From assembly GCA_948465625.1 (NCBI GenBank), contig CAOJXM010000019.1:1-10736 (forward strand): DNA of 10,736 bases, read 5' to 3'. The notes below the pieces were generated by a model. The model saw only the letters and a program-made list of their open reading frames with translations, made no database searches and had not been told where the DNA came from. Each line of letters opens with the position of its first letter. The stretch's first letter is position 1. Origin of the DNA: an uncultured Clostridium sp. GTDB lineage: Bacteria; Bacillota; Clostridia; TANB77; CAG-508. A program made the position numbers and the translations under genes. This document shows, piece by piece, positions 1-8,041 of the stretch.

Positions 1-1
1 C

Positions 2-379
2 ATTTCTCCCAAGCATGCTTCCAAAGAAAGCTCAAACCTTGATGTTTTATATGAAAATGATATCAACGCTTTTATAACAGCAAATGATTTAACCACCGAT
101 TTTACACCAACCGTTACGTTAGATGAAAAGATAAAAGCACCTATTAGTAAAGGTAGTGTTGTTGGAAATATTCGTTATGAAATTGAAGGAATTACCTATC
201 AAACTAATTTAATTGCTGGGCAAGATATTCAAGTAAATACTACTTTATCAACCATCTTTAAAATATTAGCAGCTCTTTTCTTAGTTTATTTATTTGCTCA
301 GTTTATTTCTAGGGGAAATAAGAAAAAAAGGAAAAAGAAAAAATCTAAACATAGTTCTTCCAAAAAGAAATATAGATAA
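2..379 (+). CDS. D-alanyl-D-alanine carboxypeptidase (PBP5/DacF type), C-terminal part
   Basis: The 5' end is outside the window; 125 residues remain, in the frame ending at TAA 377-379. Visible residues 35-75 match the all-beta C-terminal domain of PBP5-type carboxypeptidases (PBP5_C), with 'KAPISKGSVVGNIRYEIEG' as the recognisable core. Family members remove the terminal D-Ala from peptidoglycan stem peptides outside the membrane, so limiting cross-links. After the domain comes a hydrophobic segment at about residues 84-102, then a very basic tail of Lys/Arg/Ser. This agrees with C-terminal membrane anchoring with the tail in the cytoplasm, although PBP5 itself uses an amphipathic helix. 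The catalytic SxxK/SxN/KTG part lies upstream and cannot be checked here. The gene ends directly in a strong terminator and converges on the LCP gene. Confidence 0.88.
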   Translation: MSPKHASKESSNLDVLYENDINAFITANDLTTDFTPTVTLDEKIKAPISKGSVVGNIRYEIEGITYQTNLIAGQDIQVNTTLSTIFKILAALFLVYLFAQFISRGNKKKRKKKKSKHSSSKKKYR

Positions 380-418
380 AAATTGTTGCTTAAAAGTTTT
401 CTTTTAAGCAACAATTTT
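379..418. terminator. Bidirectional intrinsic terminator between convergent genes
   Basis: A perfect 18-bp stem (379-396 with 401-418) has a TTTT loop at 397-400, and T-rich sequence follows on the + strand. The left arm overlaps the last bases of the carboxypeptidase stop codon. A second small hairpin, GAACC/GGTTC, lies at about 424-437. Since the LCP gene ends at 468 on the other strand, the hairpin probably stops transcription from both sides. Confidence 0.85.
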
Positions 419-467
419 ATTTTGAACCATAAGGTTCTTATTATTAATAAAAAGGAATTGGCTAATT

Positions 468-1790
468 TTATTTATAATCTTTTCCAATAATGATAGTGTA
501 ATCTACCTTATTATTAGAAGTTTTTGAAGATGTACTACCTACTTTTAATACTTTTTTTAATGCTTCTGTTTCTTGTGTCGTTCTTCCTGTTCTGTTAATA
601 ATAGAAGTTTTAGATGTTGCATTTGTACTTCCTGTTTTGGTTACATTGTATCCTTTTTCTTTTAATAATTCTGTTACTTCTGATAATACACTGGCTTTGC
701 CAGTTCCATTTAATAACTCTATTTTGATTTCACTTACATCATTTGTTGTTGTATTTTCTTCACCAGAAGTTTCTCCTTCTTGATTGTCTACTATTTCTTC
801 TGGCTCTTTAAATAAATCCTCTATCATTGTTTTGGTTTCTTTTTTATCTGCTATATATAACCATACTCCATTACATTTTTTTGGTTCTCCTGGTAGCGTT
901 CCTGTTTTTAAGTTTTCTGTACTAAAGTTAACTGCATATGGTACATAATCTTTTGCTACTGCTAAATCAATGTTTGTTTTTACATTCTTATTTGCAATAT
1001 CTAAAAATTGACCGATTTTTAATATATTTTGTGGTTTTAATGTTTGTTGTAATACTGCTGTTATAAATTCTCTTTGGGTTCTCATTCTTCCAATATCATT
1101 ATCTCCATATTCAACTGGGTAACTCGTTCCATTATTATTATGTCTAAATCTTACTACTTGCTCTGCTTTATCTCCATCTAACTTTTGATATCCTGCTTTT
1201 AAATGAATATGCAAATCTTGTGATGTATCATCATAATCCATATTAATTGGAACATCAAATTCTACTCCACCAATGGCATCTACCAATTCTCTTAATGCTT
1301 TGGTATCAATTGCAATATAGTATTTAATATCCATATCTAATAATTCGTTTACTGCTTTTAATGTTTTTTCTGGATATTTTCCTTGGTATAGGGAATTAAT
1401 TTTATCCCATGCTGTTGCTCTGTTTTGATTTTTTCCAACAAAGGTGTCTCTTGGTATTGACATCATAGATGCTTTTTGGTTTTTTGGGTTATAGGATGCT
1501 ACCATAATCGTATCAGTAAGATTTAAGCTTTCTCCTAAAATCAAAAACTCTATACTTGGCATGTTTTTTAGAGTGTCCTCATCATGTCCTACCATGGTTG
1601 ATAAAAATCCTTGAACGCCTCCTCCATTCTTTTTGGTTTTATATACAATAACGCCTCCTGCTGTTAGAAGAACGATTAATAACACGATTAGTATAAGTCT
1701 TCCTACTTTTAATTTTCTTTTTTTTGGTTTATTTTGTTTACTACTTTTTTTATTTTCTTTATCTGTTGTATTTTTATCTTCTTTTTTCAC
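468..1790 (-). CDS. LytR-CpsA-Psr (LCP) family cell-wall glycopolymer ligase with LytR_C domain
   Basis: LCP enzymes move lipid-linked glycopolymers such as teichoic acid or capsule to peptidoglycan on the outer face of the membrane. From the GTG start at 1790 the protein is 440 aa. It has a Lys-rich cytoplasmic N terminus, one membrane segment at about 33-49, an LCP domain at about 79-246 and a LytR_C domain at about 352-438 with 'LNGTG' at 360-364. Expected LCP residues are present: Asp93 (TDTIM), Arg114-Asp115 (SIPRD), Arg214/Arg216 (RFRH) and Asp232, Arg235, Arg237 and Arg240 (DIGRMRTQRE). An open frame 24 codons longer reaches 1862, but it runs through the promoter, while GTG 1790 has an AGGAGTGAGA ribosome site just upstream. 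Which polymer is attached cannot be told. Confidence 0.93.
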   Translation of the reverse strand: MKKEDKNTTDKENKKSSKQNKPKKRKLKVGRLILIVLLIVLLTAGGVIVYKTKKNGGGVQGFLSTMVGHDEDTLKNMPSIEFLILGESLNLTDTIMVASYNPKNQKASMMSIPRDTFVGKNQNRATAWDKINSLYQGKYPEKTLKAVNELLDMDIKYYIAIDTKALRELVDAIGGVEFDVPINMDYDDTSQDLHIHLKAGYQKLDGDKAEQVVRFRHNNNGTSYPVEYGDNDIGRMRTQREFITAVLQQTLKPQNILKIGQFLDIANKNVKTNIDLAVAKDYVPYAVNFSTENLKTGTLPGEPKKCNGVWLYIADKKETKTMIEDLFKEPEEIVDNQEGETSGEENTTTNDVSEIKIELLNGTGKASVLSEVTELLKEKGYNVTKTGSTNATSKTSIINRTGRTTQETEALKKVLKVGSTSSKTSNNKVDYTIIIGKDYK

Positions 1791-1823
1791 AAATCTCACT
1801 CCTATAAAATTAATTACCATTTT

Positions 1824-1852
1824 AGTATAACAAAACGAATCATTAATAGCAA
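1824..1852 (-). promoter_or_regulatory. Sigma-A-like promoter of the LCP gene
   Basis: On the - strand the -35 is TTGCTA (1847-1852), the spacer is 17 bp and the -10 is TATACT (1824-1829). Transcription would begin about 25 nt before the GTG start at 1790. The promoter sits between the end of yraN and the LCP gene, so LCP can be expressed apart from the comM-dprA-yraN unit, although no terminator separates them. Confidence 0.7.
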
Positions 1853-1876
1853 GACTATTCATAATTTTTTAAGATT

Positions 1877-2239
1877 TTATATAATGTTTTGTATATGATT
1901 AATTTTATAGGTTTTCTCATTCCAATCATCGATGTATACTTCCATAATATCAATTCTTATTTGTTCATTAGTCAATTGATTTGTATATAAGTAGAACTCA
2001 ATTGCTCGATTCATATGTTTTCTTTTTATTGGATTAACCGCTTCTCTTGGTTTGCCATATTTTAGATTGGTTCTCGTTTTTACCTCTACAAAAATCAACT
2101 CCTTTTCTTCTTTTCCAATAATATCAATTTCTCCTTGCCTACATTTAAAATTTCTTTCTATAATTTTAATCCCCTTTTTCTGTAAATATCGTGTTGCTAA
2201 TTCTTCTCCTCTTTTTCCTATTTCTTGGATTGTTTCCAC
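1877..2239 (-). CDS. YraN family (UPF0102) endonuclease-like protein
   Basis: This 120-aa protein has the normal length of the YraN/UPF0102 family, a small PD-(D/E)XK nuclease-fold group with Holliday-junction-resolvase-like structure and no firmly settled role. The signature residues are visible: a 'GEELA' start of the first helix (11-15), 'GEIDII' with Glu37 and Asp39, and 'FVEVKTRT' with Glu52 and Lys54, which together form the likely metal-binding active site. The start is GTG, with AAAGGAG five bases upstream. It follows dprA by 17 bases; a yraN gene next to dprA and comM is a common arrangement in Firmicutes and supports a DNA-processing role, which remains inference. Confidence 0.92.
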   Translation of the reverse strand: METIQEIGKRGEELATRYLQKKGIKIIERNFKCRQGEIDIIGKEEKELIFVEVKTRTNLKYGKPREAVNPIKRKHMNRAIEFYLYTNQLTNEQIRIDIMEVYIDDWNEKTYKINHIQNII

Positions 2240-2257
2240 TTTTTCTCCTTTTGGTCC

Positions 2258-3139
2258 TTAATGAATTTTTTCATAATAATTGCCTGCTAATTGTCTGATT
2301 ACACCCTCTAATTCTAACATAGTTAAGATAGAAAGTCCTTCTTCTATCGTGATTTTACTTTTCTTGATAATGGTATTAATATTAGTTGGTATCTCTTCAA
2401 TCGCATTATACACTTTTTCATATTCTTTTGGTATTTTTATTTTCTCCTCTATTTCTTGCTTTTCTAATACTTTTGGATTTATTGTACCAAATCCATAATA
2501 ATCTAAAATTTCTTCTGGTTTGGTAATCAACTCTGCTCCTTTTTGTATCATTCTATTACTTCCTACTCCATACTTGTTTTGTATTTCTTTGGGAATACAA
2601 AATACTGGTTTTTGCTGAATTTTAGCATGCCTTGCTGTTATACTACTTCCACTTCTATATTTGGCTTCTACCACTAATACTCCTTGTGAAATTCCTGCAA
2701 TTATCCTATTTCTTTGTGAAAAGTTTTGCATATCTACTTTTTGATTTTCTTCATATTCCGATATTACACATCCACCATTTTCTAAAATTTGATGATACAA
2801 TTCTATATTTTCTTTGGGGTAAATATGGTTAAATCCACTTGGTAGTACTGCTATTGTCTTTCCCACTTCCTGCATTGCTGCTTTATGTGCCATAGCATCA
2901 ATTCCAAGAGCCATGCCACTTATAATGCAAATTCCTTGTGCTGATAAATACCTAGCAAACCTTTTGGCCTCTTCTGCTCCTTGTTTACTACATTTTCTAG
3001 ACCCTACCATCGCAATTATTTTTTCTTGTCTTAATAACTTTTCATTTCCCTTTATATAGAGATATTGAGGGTGTCCTCGTATATCGACTAATCTTTTGGG
3101 ATATCTTACATCTTTTTCTTGTATTTTTAAGCATTTCAT
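2258..3139 (-). CDS. dprA: DNA-processing protein DprA (Smf)
   Basis: DprA binds incoming single-stranded DNA during natural transformation and loads RecA on it. The 293-aa protein has the Rossmann-like core with VGSRKCSKQG (45-54), SGMALGIDAMAH (74-85), LPSGFNHIYP (99-108), SQRNRIIAGIS (141-151), SGSSITARHA (163-172) and GSNRMI (193-198). A winged-helix-like C terminus lies at about 240-293. It is shorter than the usual 350-plus residues because the N-terminal SAM/HhH-like domain is missing: the protein begins close to the 'YP..L..I...P.YLYIKGN' stretch that leads into the core. The ATG lies directly after the comM stop codon (TAA-ATG, no gap), and AAGGAGG lies within the comM tail, so translation may be coupled. 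With comM broken as written, coupling could be affected. Confidence 0.95.
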   Translation of the reverse strand: MKCLKIQEKDVRYPKRLVDIRGHPQYLYIKGNEKLLRQEKIIAMVGSRKCSKQGAEEAKRFARYLSAQGICIISGMALGIDAMAHKAAMQEVGKTIAVLPSGFNHIYPKENIELYHQILENGGCVISEYEENQKVDMQNFSQRNRIIAGISQGVLVVEAKYRSGSSITARHAKIQQKPVFCIPKEIQNKYGVGSNRMIQKGAELITKPEEILDYYGFGTINPKVLEKQEIEEKIKIPKEYEKVYNAIEEIPTNINTIIKKSKITIEEGLSILTMLELEGVIRQLAGNYYEKIH

Positions 3140-4692
3140 TTATTCCTTTTCCTCCTTTTTTACTTTATTCCAATATTTTTTATCTAAACATCTATATTGT
3201 AAAGCCTCTGCAATGTGATTTGCCTGTATGTTTTTACTTTGTGCTAAATCTGCTATGGTTCTTGCTACTTTTAATACTTTTGCATATGCTCTTACACTCA
3301 AACCCAATTTTTGAAAGGCTATTTTTAAAATGCTTTCTGCTTTTTCGTCTATTTTGCAATATTGTTCTATTAATAGGGGAGATAACTGAGAATTAGAAAA
3401 TAGATTATGTTCTTTATATCTTTTTAACTGGATTTGTCTTGCTTGATTTACTCTTTCTTTTATTGTTTTAGAATTTTCACAATATGTATTAGATGCTAAA
3501 TTTTGATAGTTAACTGGATTAACTTCTACTTGAATATCGATTCGCTCCATTAATGGACCACTTATTTTGCTTATGTAATTAGCAATTGCTTGATTGCTAC
3601 ATTTACATTCTTTTCCTTCGATTCCATAATAGCCACATGCACATGGATTCATAGTTGCTACAAGCATAAAATTACTTGGGTAGGTAAAACTGGTATAGAG
3701 TCGATTGATGATTACTTCTTTATCTTCTAAAGGACCTCGCAAAGTTGCTAGTACAGTTCTATTAAACTCTGGCAATTCGTCCAAAAACAACACCCCAAAA
3801 TGTGCTAATGTAATTTCTCCTGGTTTGGGAATTTTTCCTCCCCCTACTAAAGAAGTTTTGGTTATGGTATGATGAGGCGTTCGAAAAGGACGTCTGGTTA
3901 CAAATGGCATATCTTGTGTTAATAAACCAGATATACTATGAATTTTAGTGACTTCTAATGCTTCTTCAAATGTTAAATCTGGTAGTATGGTAGGAATTCT
4001 TTTTATCATCATTGTTTTGCCACATCCAGGTCCACCGAATTAAGACTAAGTTATGATTGCCGAGCTGCTGCAATTTCTATTGCTCGTTTCACATTTTCTT
4101 GCCCTTTTACTTCTGCAAAGTCAATTTCATATTGTGTCTGTAGATAAGAAGGTAGAGAAGTAACTTCTGGTTGAATGTTTTGTACTTGATTTAAGTATTT
4201 TATAATTTGTTGTAGGTGACTTGCCCCTATTACTTGTATTCCCTTTATAATACTTGCTTCTTTTGCATTTTCTTTTGGTAATATAATCTTCTTGATTCCT
4301 AATTTTTGTGCCTCAATTGTAATAGGAAGTATTCCATTTATTTTGTTTAACTTTCCGTCTAAGGATAATTCCCCAATTATTAAAGTGTCTTCTAATTTTT
4401 GTTGCTTGATTTGCCCTGTATCCATTAAAATGGCAATTGCAATTGGTAAATCAAATAGCGAACCTTCTTTTCTGGTATTAGCTGGTGCTAAATTTACAAC
4501 GATTCTTCTGGTTGGAAATTCGTAACCTGTATTTTTAATTGCTGTTCTTACTCTTTCTTTTGATTCTTTTACACTGGCATCTGGCAATCCTACTATCTGC
4601 CAATCTGGCATTCCTGTGGATACATCTACCTCTACGTCAATTAAGTAGCCATCTAGCCCTTGTAATCCCATGCTTTTTATAACAGATAACAT
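3140..4692 (-). pseudogene. comM: ComM/YifB family Mg-chelatase-like AAA+ ATPase, broken by two single-base insertions
   Basis: ComM is a hexameric AAA+ helicase that helps branch migration when transforming DNA is integrated. The N-terminal piece (4692 down to 4051) has the S5-like domain with GLPDASVKES (35-44) and NLAPANTRKEG (67-77), then stops at TAA 4051-4053. The C-terminal piece is open down to 3140 and has Walker B 'LFLDELPEF', sensor 'ATMNPCACGYYG', 'SGPLMERIDIQVEV' and 'LSVRAYAK'. Between them, removing one extra base at about 4062 and another at about 4037 restores 'AAAGNHNLVLIGGPGCGKTM', the Walker A region. The repaired protein would be 516 aa, normal for the family. Start ATG 4692 is preceded by AAAGGAGG. 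As written, no full-length ATPase can be made. The rest shows no decay, so either very recent loss or consensus error is possible. Confidence 0.9.
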
Positions 4693-4776
4693 GTGTCCTC
4701 CTTTTATTTGATTTTCTTTTCTTGGATATTTTATAGATTTTTTAGAATGAATTGTTTTGAATTAAACTTGACTATA

Positions 4777-4806
4777 TGTATATCATGGTTAATGATTACC
4801 TGTCAA
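4777..4806 (-). promoter_or_regulatory. Promoter of the comM-dprA-yraN unit
   Basis: On the - strand there is a consensus -35 TTGACA (4801-4806), an 18-bp spacer and the -10 TATACA (4777-4782). It lies about 85 bp upstream of the comM ATG at 4692, leaving a leader of about 75-80 nt in which I see no clear regulatory fold. Confidence 0.65.
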
Positions 4807-4880
4807 TACTTTTTTATTATTTTTTTAAACTTCTTGCATATTTTCTTCTTTTTTGTTGTTTGCTGTCGATAGCACACACT

Positions 4881-4921
4881 AAAAGAGCTAGGTACTAAAA
4901 TTTTAGCACACTAGCTCTTTT
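4881..4921. terminator. Long near-palindrome, probable terminator downstream of the dehydrogenase gene
   Basis: The outer arms aaaagagctag (4881-4891) and ctagctctttt (4911-4921) pair perfectly. The inside holds the perfect 12-base palindrome ctaaaattttag (4895-4906) with few mismatches between, giving an almost continuous 41-base hairpin. T runs follow on both strands, longer on the + strand. It lies between the end of the mntA-to-SDR series and the comM promoter, where a - strand terminator is expected. Confidence 0.6.
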
Positions 4922-4930
4922 TCTTTTTTA

Positions 4931-4995
4931 AAGAAGCGTCCCAAATGGTCCCAATTGGACCAAAAAGAACCGTCCCTAATGGGGACTGGACACTT
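4931..4995. repeat. GTCCC-rich repeat element with two small hairpins, overlapping the 3' end of the SDR gene
   Basis: Two direct copies of an 18-base unit, aagaa(g/c)cgtccc(a/t)aatgg, lie at 4931-4948 and 4965-4982 with two differences. Two small hairpins are present: TGGTCC/GGACCA (4946-4951 with 4957-4962) and GTCCC/GGGAC (4972-4976 with 4982-4986). The GC-rich tracts stand out in this AT-rich window. Sequences of this look occur as dispersed palindromic (REP-like) elements in clostridial genomes; that link is from memory and cannot be tested here. The last codons and the stop codon of the SDR gene come from the element. Confidence 0.6.
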
Positions 4996-5731
4996 TTCTT
5001 TTTTGCATATGATAAGATATTTTGCTTACTAGGTTGGTTGGTGACATTTTAGCACCTAGTTTTGCTAGTTTTATTTTGAATCCTGGCACAATATAGAATT
5101 TTCCTTTGAAGAATTGCTGTATGGCATATTTGGCTACATATTCACTGGTTAATGATTTTACTGCAAATTCTACATCTGCTACGTTGTTGAAGTTGGTTTT
5201 GACAGGGCCAGGGCAAAGAATGCTGATTTGTACTTTTGATTTTTTCTTGTTTAATTCTTCTTTAATGGCTTCTGATAATCTTACAACATAGGCTTTTGTT
5301 GCATAATAGGTCGCCATTAATGGACCTGGCATAAAACCTGCAATGGAAGCTACGTTTAGGATTTTTCCTTGGTCTTTTTCTACCATGTCTTTTAAATATA
5401 ATTTGGTTAAAATATGGACTGCTTGTATATTGGTATGAATCATTTTTACTTCTTTTTCTAGATTGGTTTTGGTAAAGGCTCCACAGGCACCAAATCCTGC
5501 ATTATTGATTAGGATATCAATGTCTTTGTTTTGCTCATATAGCCTCTTACAATTTTCTTCTATCCCCAAATCCATGGCTACTATTTTTACTTTTTTTCCT
5601 AATTCTTGTTGCAATTCTTTTAATTTTTCCTCATCTCTTGCTACTGCTATTATTTCATAATTTTGTTGCTGTAAAATTCTTGCCATGTCTCTACCAATTC
5701 CTGAGGAAGCTCCTGTTATTAAAACTTTCAT
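4976..5731 (-). CDS. Short-chain dehydrogenase/reductase (SDR), classical DltE/YqjQ-like type
   Basis: This cytoplasmic NAD(P)-dependent oxidoreductase of 251 aa has the normal length of classical SDRs. Cofactor-binding TGASSGIG is at 6-13, NNAG at 76-79, and the active site is complete: Asn101, Ser129, Tyr142 and Lys146 (YYATK), followed by PGPVKT at 174-179. Arg32 after the second beta strand suggests NADP rather than NAD preference, which is inference. The substrate cannot be deduced. The last residues (VSSPH) and the TAG stop are encoded by the repeat element, so the original C terminus may have been replaced. The AAAGGAG site lies 14 bases before the ATG, a long spacing. It follows cvpA by 19 bases and is likely the last gene of the transcript. 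Confidence 0.92.
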   Translation of the reverse strand: MKVLITGASSGIGRDMARILQQQNYEIIAVARDEEKLKELQQELGKKVKIVAMDLGIEENCKRLYEQNKDIDILINNAGFGACGAFTKTNLEKEVKMIHTNIQAVHILTKLYLKDMVEKDQGKILNVASIAGFMPGPLMATYYATKAYVVRLSEAIKEELNKKKSKVQISILCPGPVKTNFNNVADVEFAVKSLTSEYVAKYAIQQFFKGKFYIVPGFKIKLAKLGAKMSPTNLVSKISYHMQKRKVSSPH

Positions 5732-5750
5732 GTGAATGCTTTAAACTCCT

Positions 5751-6413
5751 TTATAAAAATAGTTTTAGAATGATGTTGTTATTGTATAATATTTTGCATA
5801 ACATGGTTTCATTAATGGTTTGTAAAATGCCATCATTATGTAGAACTGGAATTAATAAAGATACTACTACTAACATGACATAAATAACAATGACTCCTCT
5901 TAAAATTCCATAAGCAATTCCACCAATTTCGTTAAATTGTTTTAAAATTGGTAATTTTGCAATTCCCTCTATAATTGCTTTTGCAAATAGTAATGCAATT
6001 TTTACAACCAGGAATAATACAATCATAACACCAATTTTTACGATATTGATTGCTAAGTCTCTTGCTACAGATTGTACGATACTATTTTGTGTGGTAACAA
6101 CGGTATCTTTGATGGCATTATTAATATAGTCTACGATGACAGTTGGCATATTGGTGTTTTCTTTTTTTAGTTCTCCCTCTTCTTCTATGTTGCTAATGGC
6201 TAATTTTTCTACAATCGCATTTTCTATGCTCTCATCCAATCCCGTATTGTTAATCACTAAGTTTGAGACTGGTACATATAGAATTAGGGTAATTACAATA
6301 GCAATCACAAAAGATACTATTTTAAAGGCTACCCCAATTAATCCTTTTTTATACCCTAAAAAAGTGCTTAATAAGATAATTCCTACTATAATTAAATCCA
6401 ATAGTATACTCAT
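5751..6413 (-). CDS. CvpA family integral membrane protein
   Basis: The 220-aa protein has four likely membrane segments at about 3-21, 26-48, 122-146 and 170-190, with a hydrophilic stretch of some 70 residues between the second and third. The N-terminal 'D...V......GYKKGLI' pattern and the 'LPILKQFNEIGGIAYGILRG' region before the last segment are typical of CvpA (colicin V production) proteins. In other bacteria these are linked to envelope stress and cell-wall homeostasis, with no agreed biochemical function. Start ATG 6413 is preceded by AAGGAGG that overlaps the end of the upstream gene, 12 bases away, which suggests co-translation with it. Confidence 0.88.
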   Translation of the reverse strand: MSILLDLIIVGIILLSTFLGYKKGLIGVAFKIVSFVIAIVITLILYVPVSNLVINNTGLDESIENAIVEKLAISNIEEEGELKKENTNMPTVIVDYINNAIKDTVVTTQNSIVQSVARDLAINIVKIGVMIVLFLVVKIALLFAKAIIEGIAKLPILKQFNEIGGIAYGILRGVIVIYVMLVVVSLLIPVLHNDGILQTINETMLCKILYNNNIILKLFL

Positions 6414-6425
6414 TTTATTTCCTCC

Positions 6426-7598
6426 TTATAAATTTATAATTTCAATCTTGTCTTTATATACTATGATAGCTATCTGGTCTGCTAGTACTATATCACTAAT
6501 TTCTTGTGTGGAAATGTATCGTTTTTGTAACCAACCATTGGTATCTACAAATAAGACTTCTGTTCCTGTATTTAAGGCAACATGATTTCCATAGGCTTCT
6601 ACTGATTTGATAGTGCTATTTACGGTATACAAATTTTCTTTTTGGGTATTGGTATTTTTAAAGATTACTTGCCTACTACTGCTAAACATATTAACCGCTT
6701 TTTCTACCGTATATACGATGTATTCATTTAAATTAATCGTTGCCGCAATTATTTTATTATCTGAAAATTGCAATATGGTTTCATCGTTTTGCTCTTTTAA
6801 TACATGAATTCCACTATCATACATACATAATAATCGTGCTCGGTCATGATACTTAATATCTGTTATTAGTTCGTTTGTAGCTGCTTGGTAAGTATAAATA
6901 ATAGAATTGGTTGGGTCATTTTGTGCTTTTTCAATTGATACAATTTTTATATTGGATTGAATCAGTGTTCCTGAAATATTTACTTCTGCCACACTTAAAT
7001 ATTTGTTATCATTTGATATTTCTGCTTTTAATGCTATGGTGTTAGATAAGTAAGTTTTAAATAATTCTTTTCCTTGTGGACTATAGGTAATAACAACAGA
7101 TTTATGGCTTGTACCAGATACAATAACACTTACATATCCATTTTTGTTAACATTGACTTTTTCTATTTTTCCTTCTATTTGAGCTTGCCAAACTAAATTT
7201 GCTTCTGATACTACATACAATTCTGAGCCTTTGTTTTCTGCAATGACTAAAAATCGATTATTGGATGCATAAATTGGATTGCTAATTGGTATTTCATGTT
7301 CGTATTCTTTTCTACCAGTTGCATTATAGGTTGTTAACACATTTTTGTTTAAAATGGTCACATATTTGTAGTAAGCATGTATGGATGCATTGGTTTGTTG
7401 TGCATTTAATTCTATTTTTACTACATCATTTTCTAATACTTCTTTTCGCAATATGTTTCGGTCAATAAAAACACGCACTTGCTCATTTGAAATGTATAAA
7501 GCAACTACAACAATGACTGCCATTATTAATACAGCACTTCCTACTATGATTAACTTTTTCTTATATCTTTCTAATCCTTTGTCTTGCTCTATTTCCAT
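6426..7598 (-). CDS. DUF5711-like membrane-anchored beta-propeller-type protein
   Basis: The 390-aa protein has a short cytoplasmic N terminus, one membrane segment at about 16-37 and a long extracytoplasmic part made of repeated short beta-strand blocks. Examples are 'GRKEYEHEI', 'NRFLVIAENKGSELYVV', 'GKELFKTYLSN', 'NKYLSVAEVNISG' and a closing 'DKIEIINL'. This resembles a WD40/PQQ-like propeller with a Velcro-type last strand. The layout and the position right before cvpA fit the clostridial DUF5711 family; I assign this by recollection of the family rather than by a search. Its function is unknown. Start ATG 7598 has TAGGAG seven bases upstream. It begins 18 bases after hepT, too little space for its own promoter outside the hepT coding region. 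Confidence 0.78.
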   Translation of the reverse strand: MEIEQDKGLERYKKKLIIVGSAVLIMAVIVVVALYISNEQVRVFIDRNILRKEVLENDVVKIELNAQQTNASIHAYYKYVTILNKNVLTTYNATGRKEYEHEIPISNPIYASNNRFLVIAENKGSELYVVSEANLVWQAQIEGKIEKVNVNKNGYVSVIVSGTSHKSVVITYSPQGKELFKTYLSNTIALKAEISNDNKYLSVAEVNISGTLIQSNIKIVSIEKAQNDPTNSIIYTYQAATNELITDIKYHDRARLLCMYDSGIHVLKEQNDETILQFSDNKIIAATINLNEYIVYTVEKAVNMFSSSRQVIFKNTNTQKENLYTVNSTIKSVEAYGNHVALNTGTEVLFVDTNGWLQKRYISTQEISDIVLADQIAIIVYKDKIEIINL

Positions 7599-7616
7599 AC
7601 TTTTCTCCTATTTTAA

Positions 7617-8030
7617 CTATCTTTTCAATTTTAATATTTCCTTTGCAAATATAATAAAATCTCCTAGATGATTTTGAATAACATCAGCTAATACTTCCTC
7701 ATCTATTTGTTTATAGTCATGTACTGCAATGTTTCGAAATCCTATCATTTTTTGCATGTTGTTACTTATTTCTTTTGAGATTAACTCATTTTCCTCTAAT
7801 TTGATAAATGCTTCTTTTTTGGTTTGAGGTACCCCTAATTTTCGATTTGCAATAACATACATAGCAATATCAATCGTTGCCTCACAAGCTCTTTGCAAGT
7901 TTAATACAATCGGATCTAGTTTTTTGTAATCATACAAATTTTCAACCTGATTGTTGTATTCTTCTTCAATCCTTTTGATACATCTTTGTATACTTTCATA
8001 TTTATTTATAATAACTGCCTCATTTTCCAT
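7617..8030 (-). CDS. hepT: HepT-type HEPN RNase toxin (DUF86 family)
   Basis: This 137-aa, mostly helical protein carries the HEPN ribonuclease signature R-X4-H-X-Y: Arg99, His104 and Tyr106 in 'FRNIAVHDY'. HepT proteins dimerise and cut RNA; in studied MNT/HEPN systems the tyrosine of this motif is AMPylated by the MntA partner, which turns the toxin off. All three residues are intact, so the toxin looks active in principle. ATG 8030 is preceded by AAGGAG. It lies 11 bases downstream of the nucleotidyltransferase gene and 18 bases upstream of the DUF5711-like gene, all in one direction. Confidence 0.92.
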   Translation of the reverse strand: MENEAVIINKYESIQRCIKRIEEEYNNQVENLYDYKKLDPIVLNLQRACEATIDIAMYVIANRKLGVPQTKKEAFIKLEENELISKEISNNMQKMIGFRNIAVHDYKQIDEEVLADVIQNHLGDFIIFAKEILKLKR

Positions 8031-8041
8031 ACCGTTTCTCC

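Noticed and set aside
1791..1862. The ATG-extended N terminus of the LCP protein
   Set aside because: The extension contains the -35 and -10 boxes of the gene's own promoter, and the GTG at 1790 has a good ribosome site.
4031..4065. An intended split of comM into two separate proteins
   Set aside because: The break falls within the Walker A motif, and the C-terminal piece would begin at 'MMIKRIP' without a ribosome site, so neither half would be a working ATPase.
4693..4975. A riboswitch or small RNA in the intergenic region before comM
   Set aside because: The only folds are the terminator-like palindrome and the GTCCC repeat; the comM leader after its promoter is AT-rich and without conserved-looking structure.
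6136..6585. A 149-codon + strand open frame across the cvpA/DUF5711-like junction
   Set aside because: It is the shadow of two well-supported - strand genes, has no ribosome site and its protein has no recognisable features.
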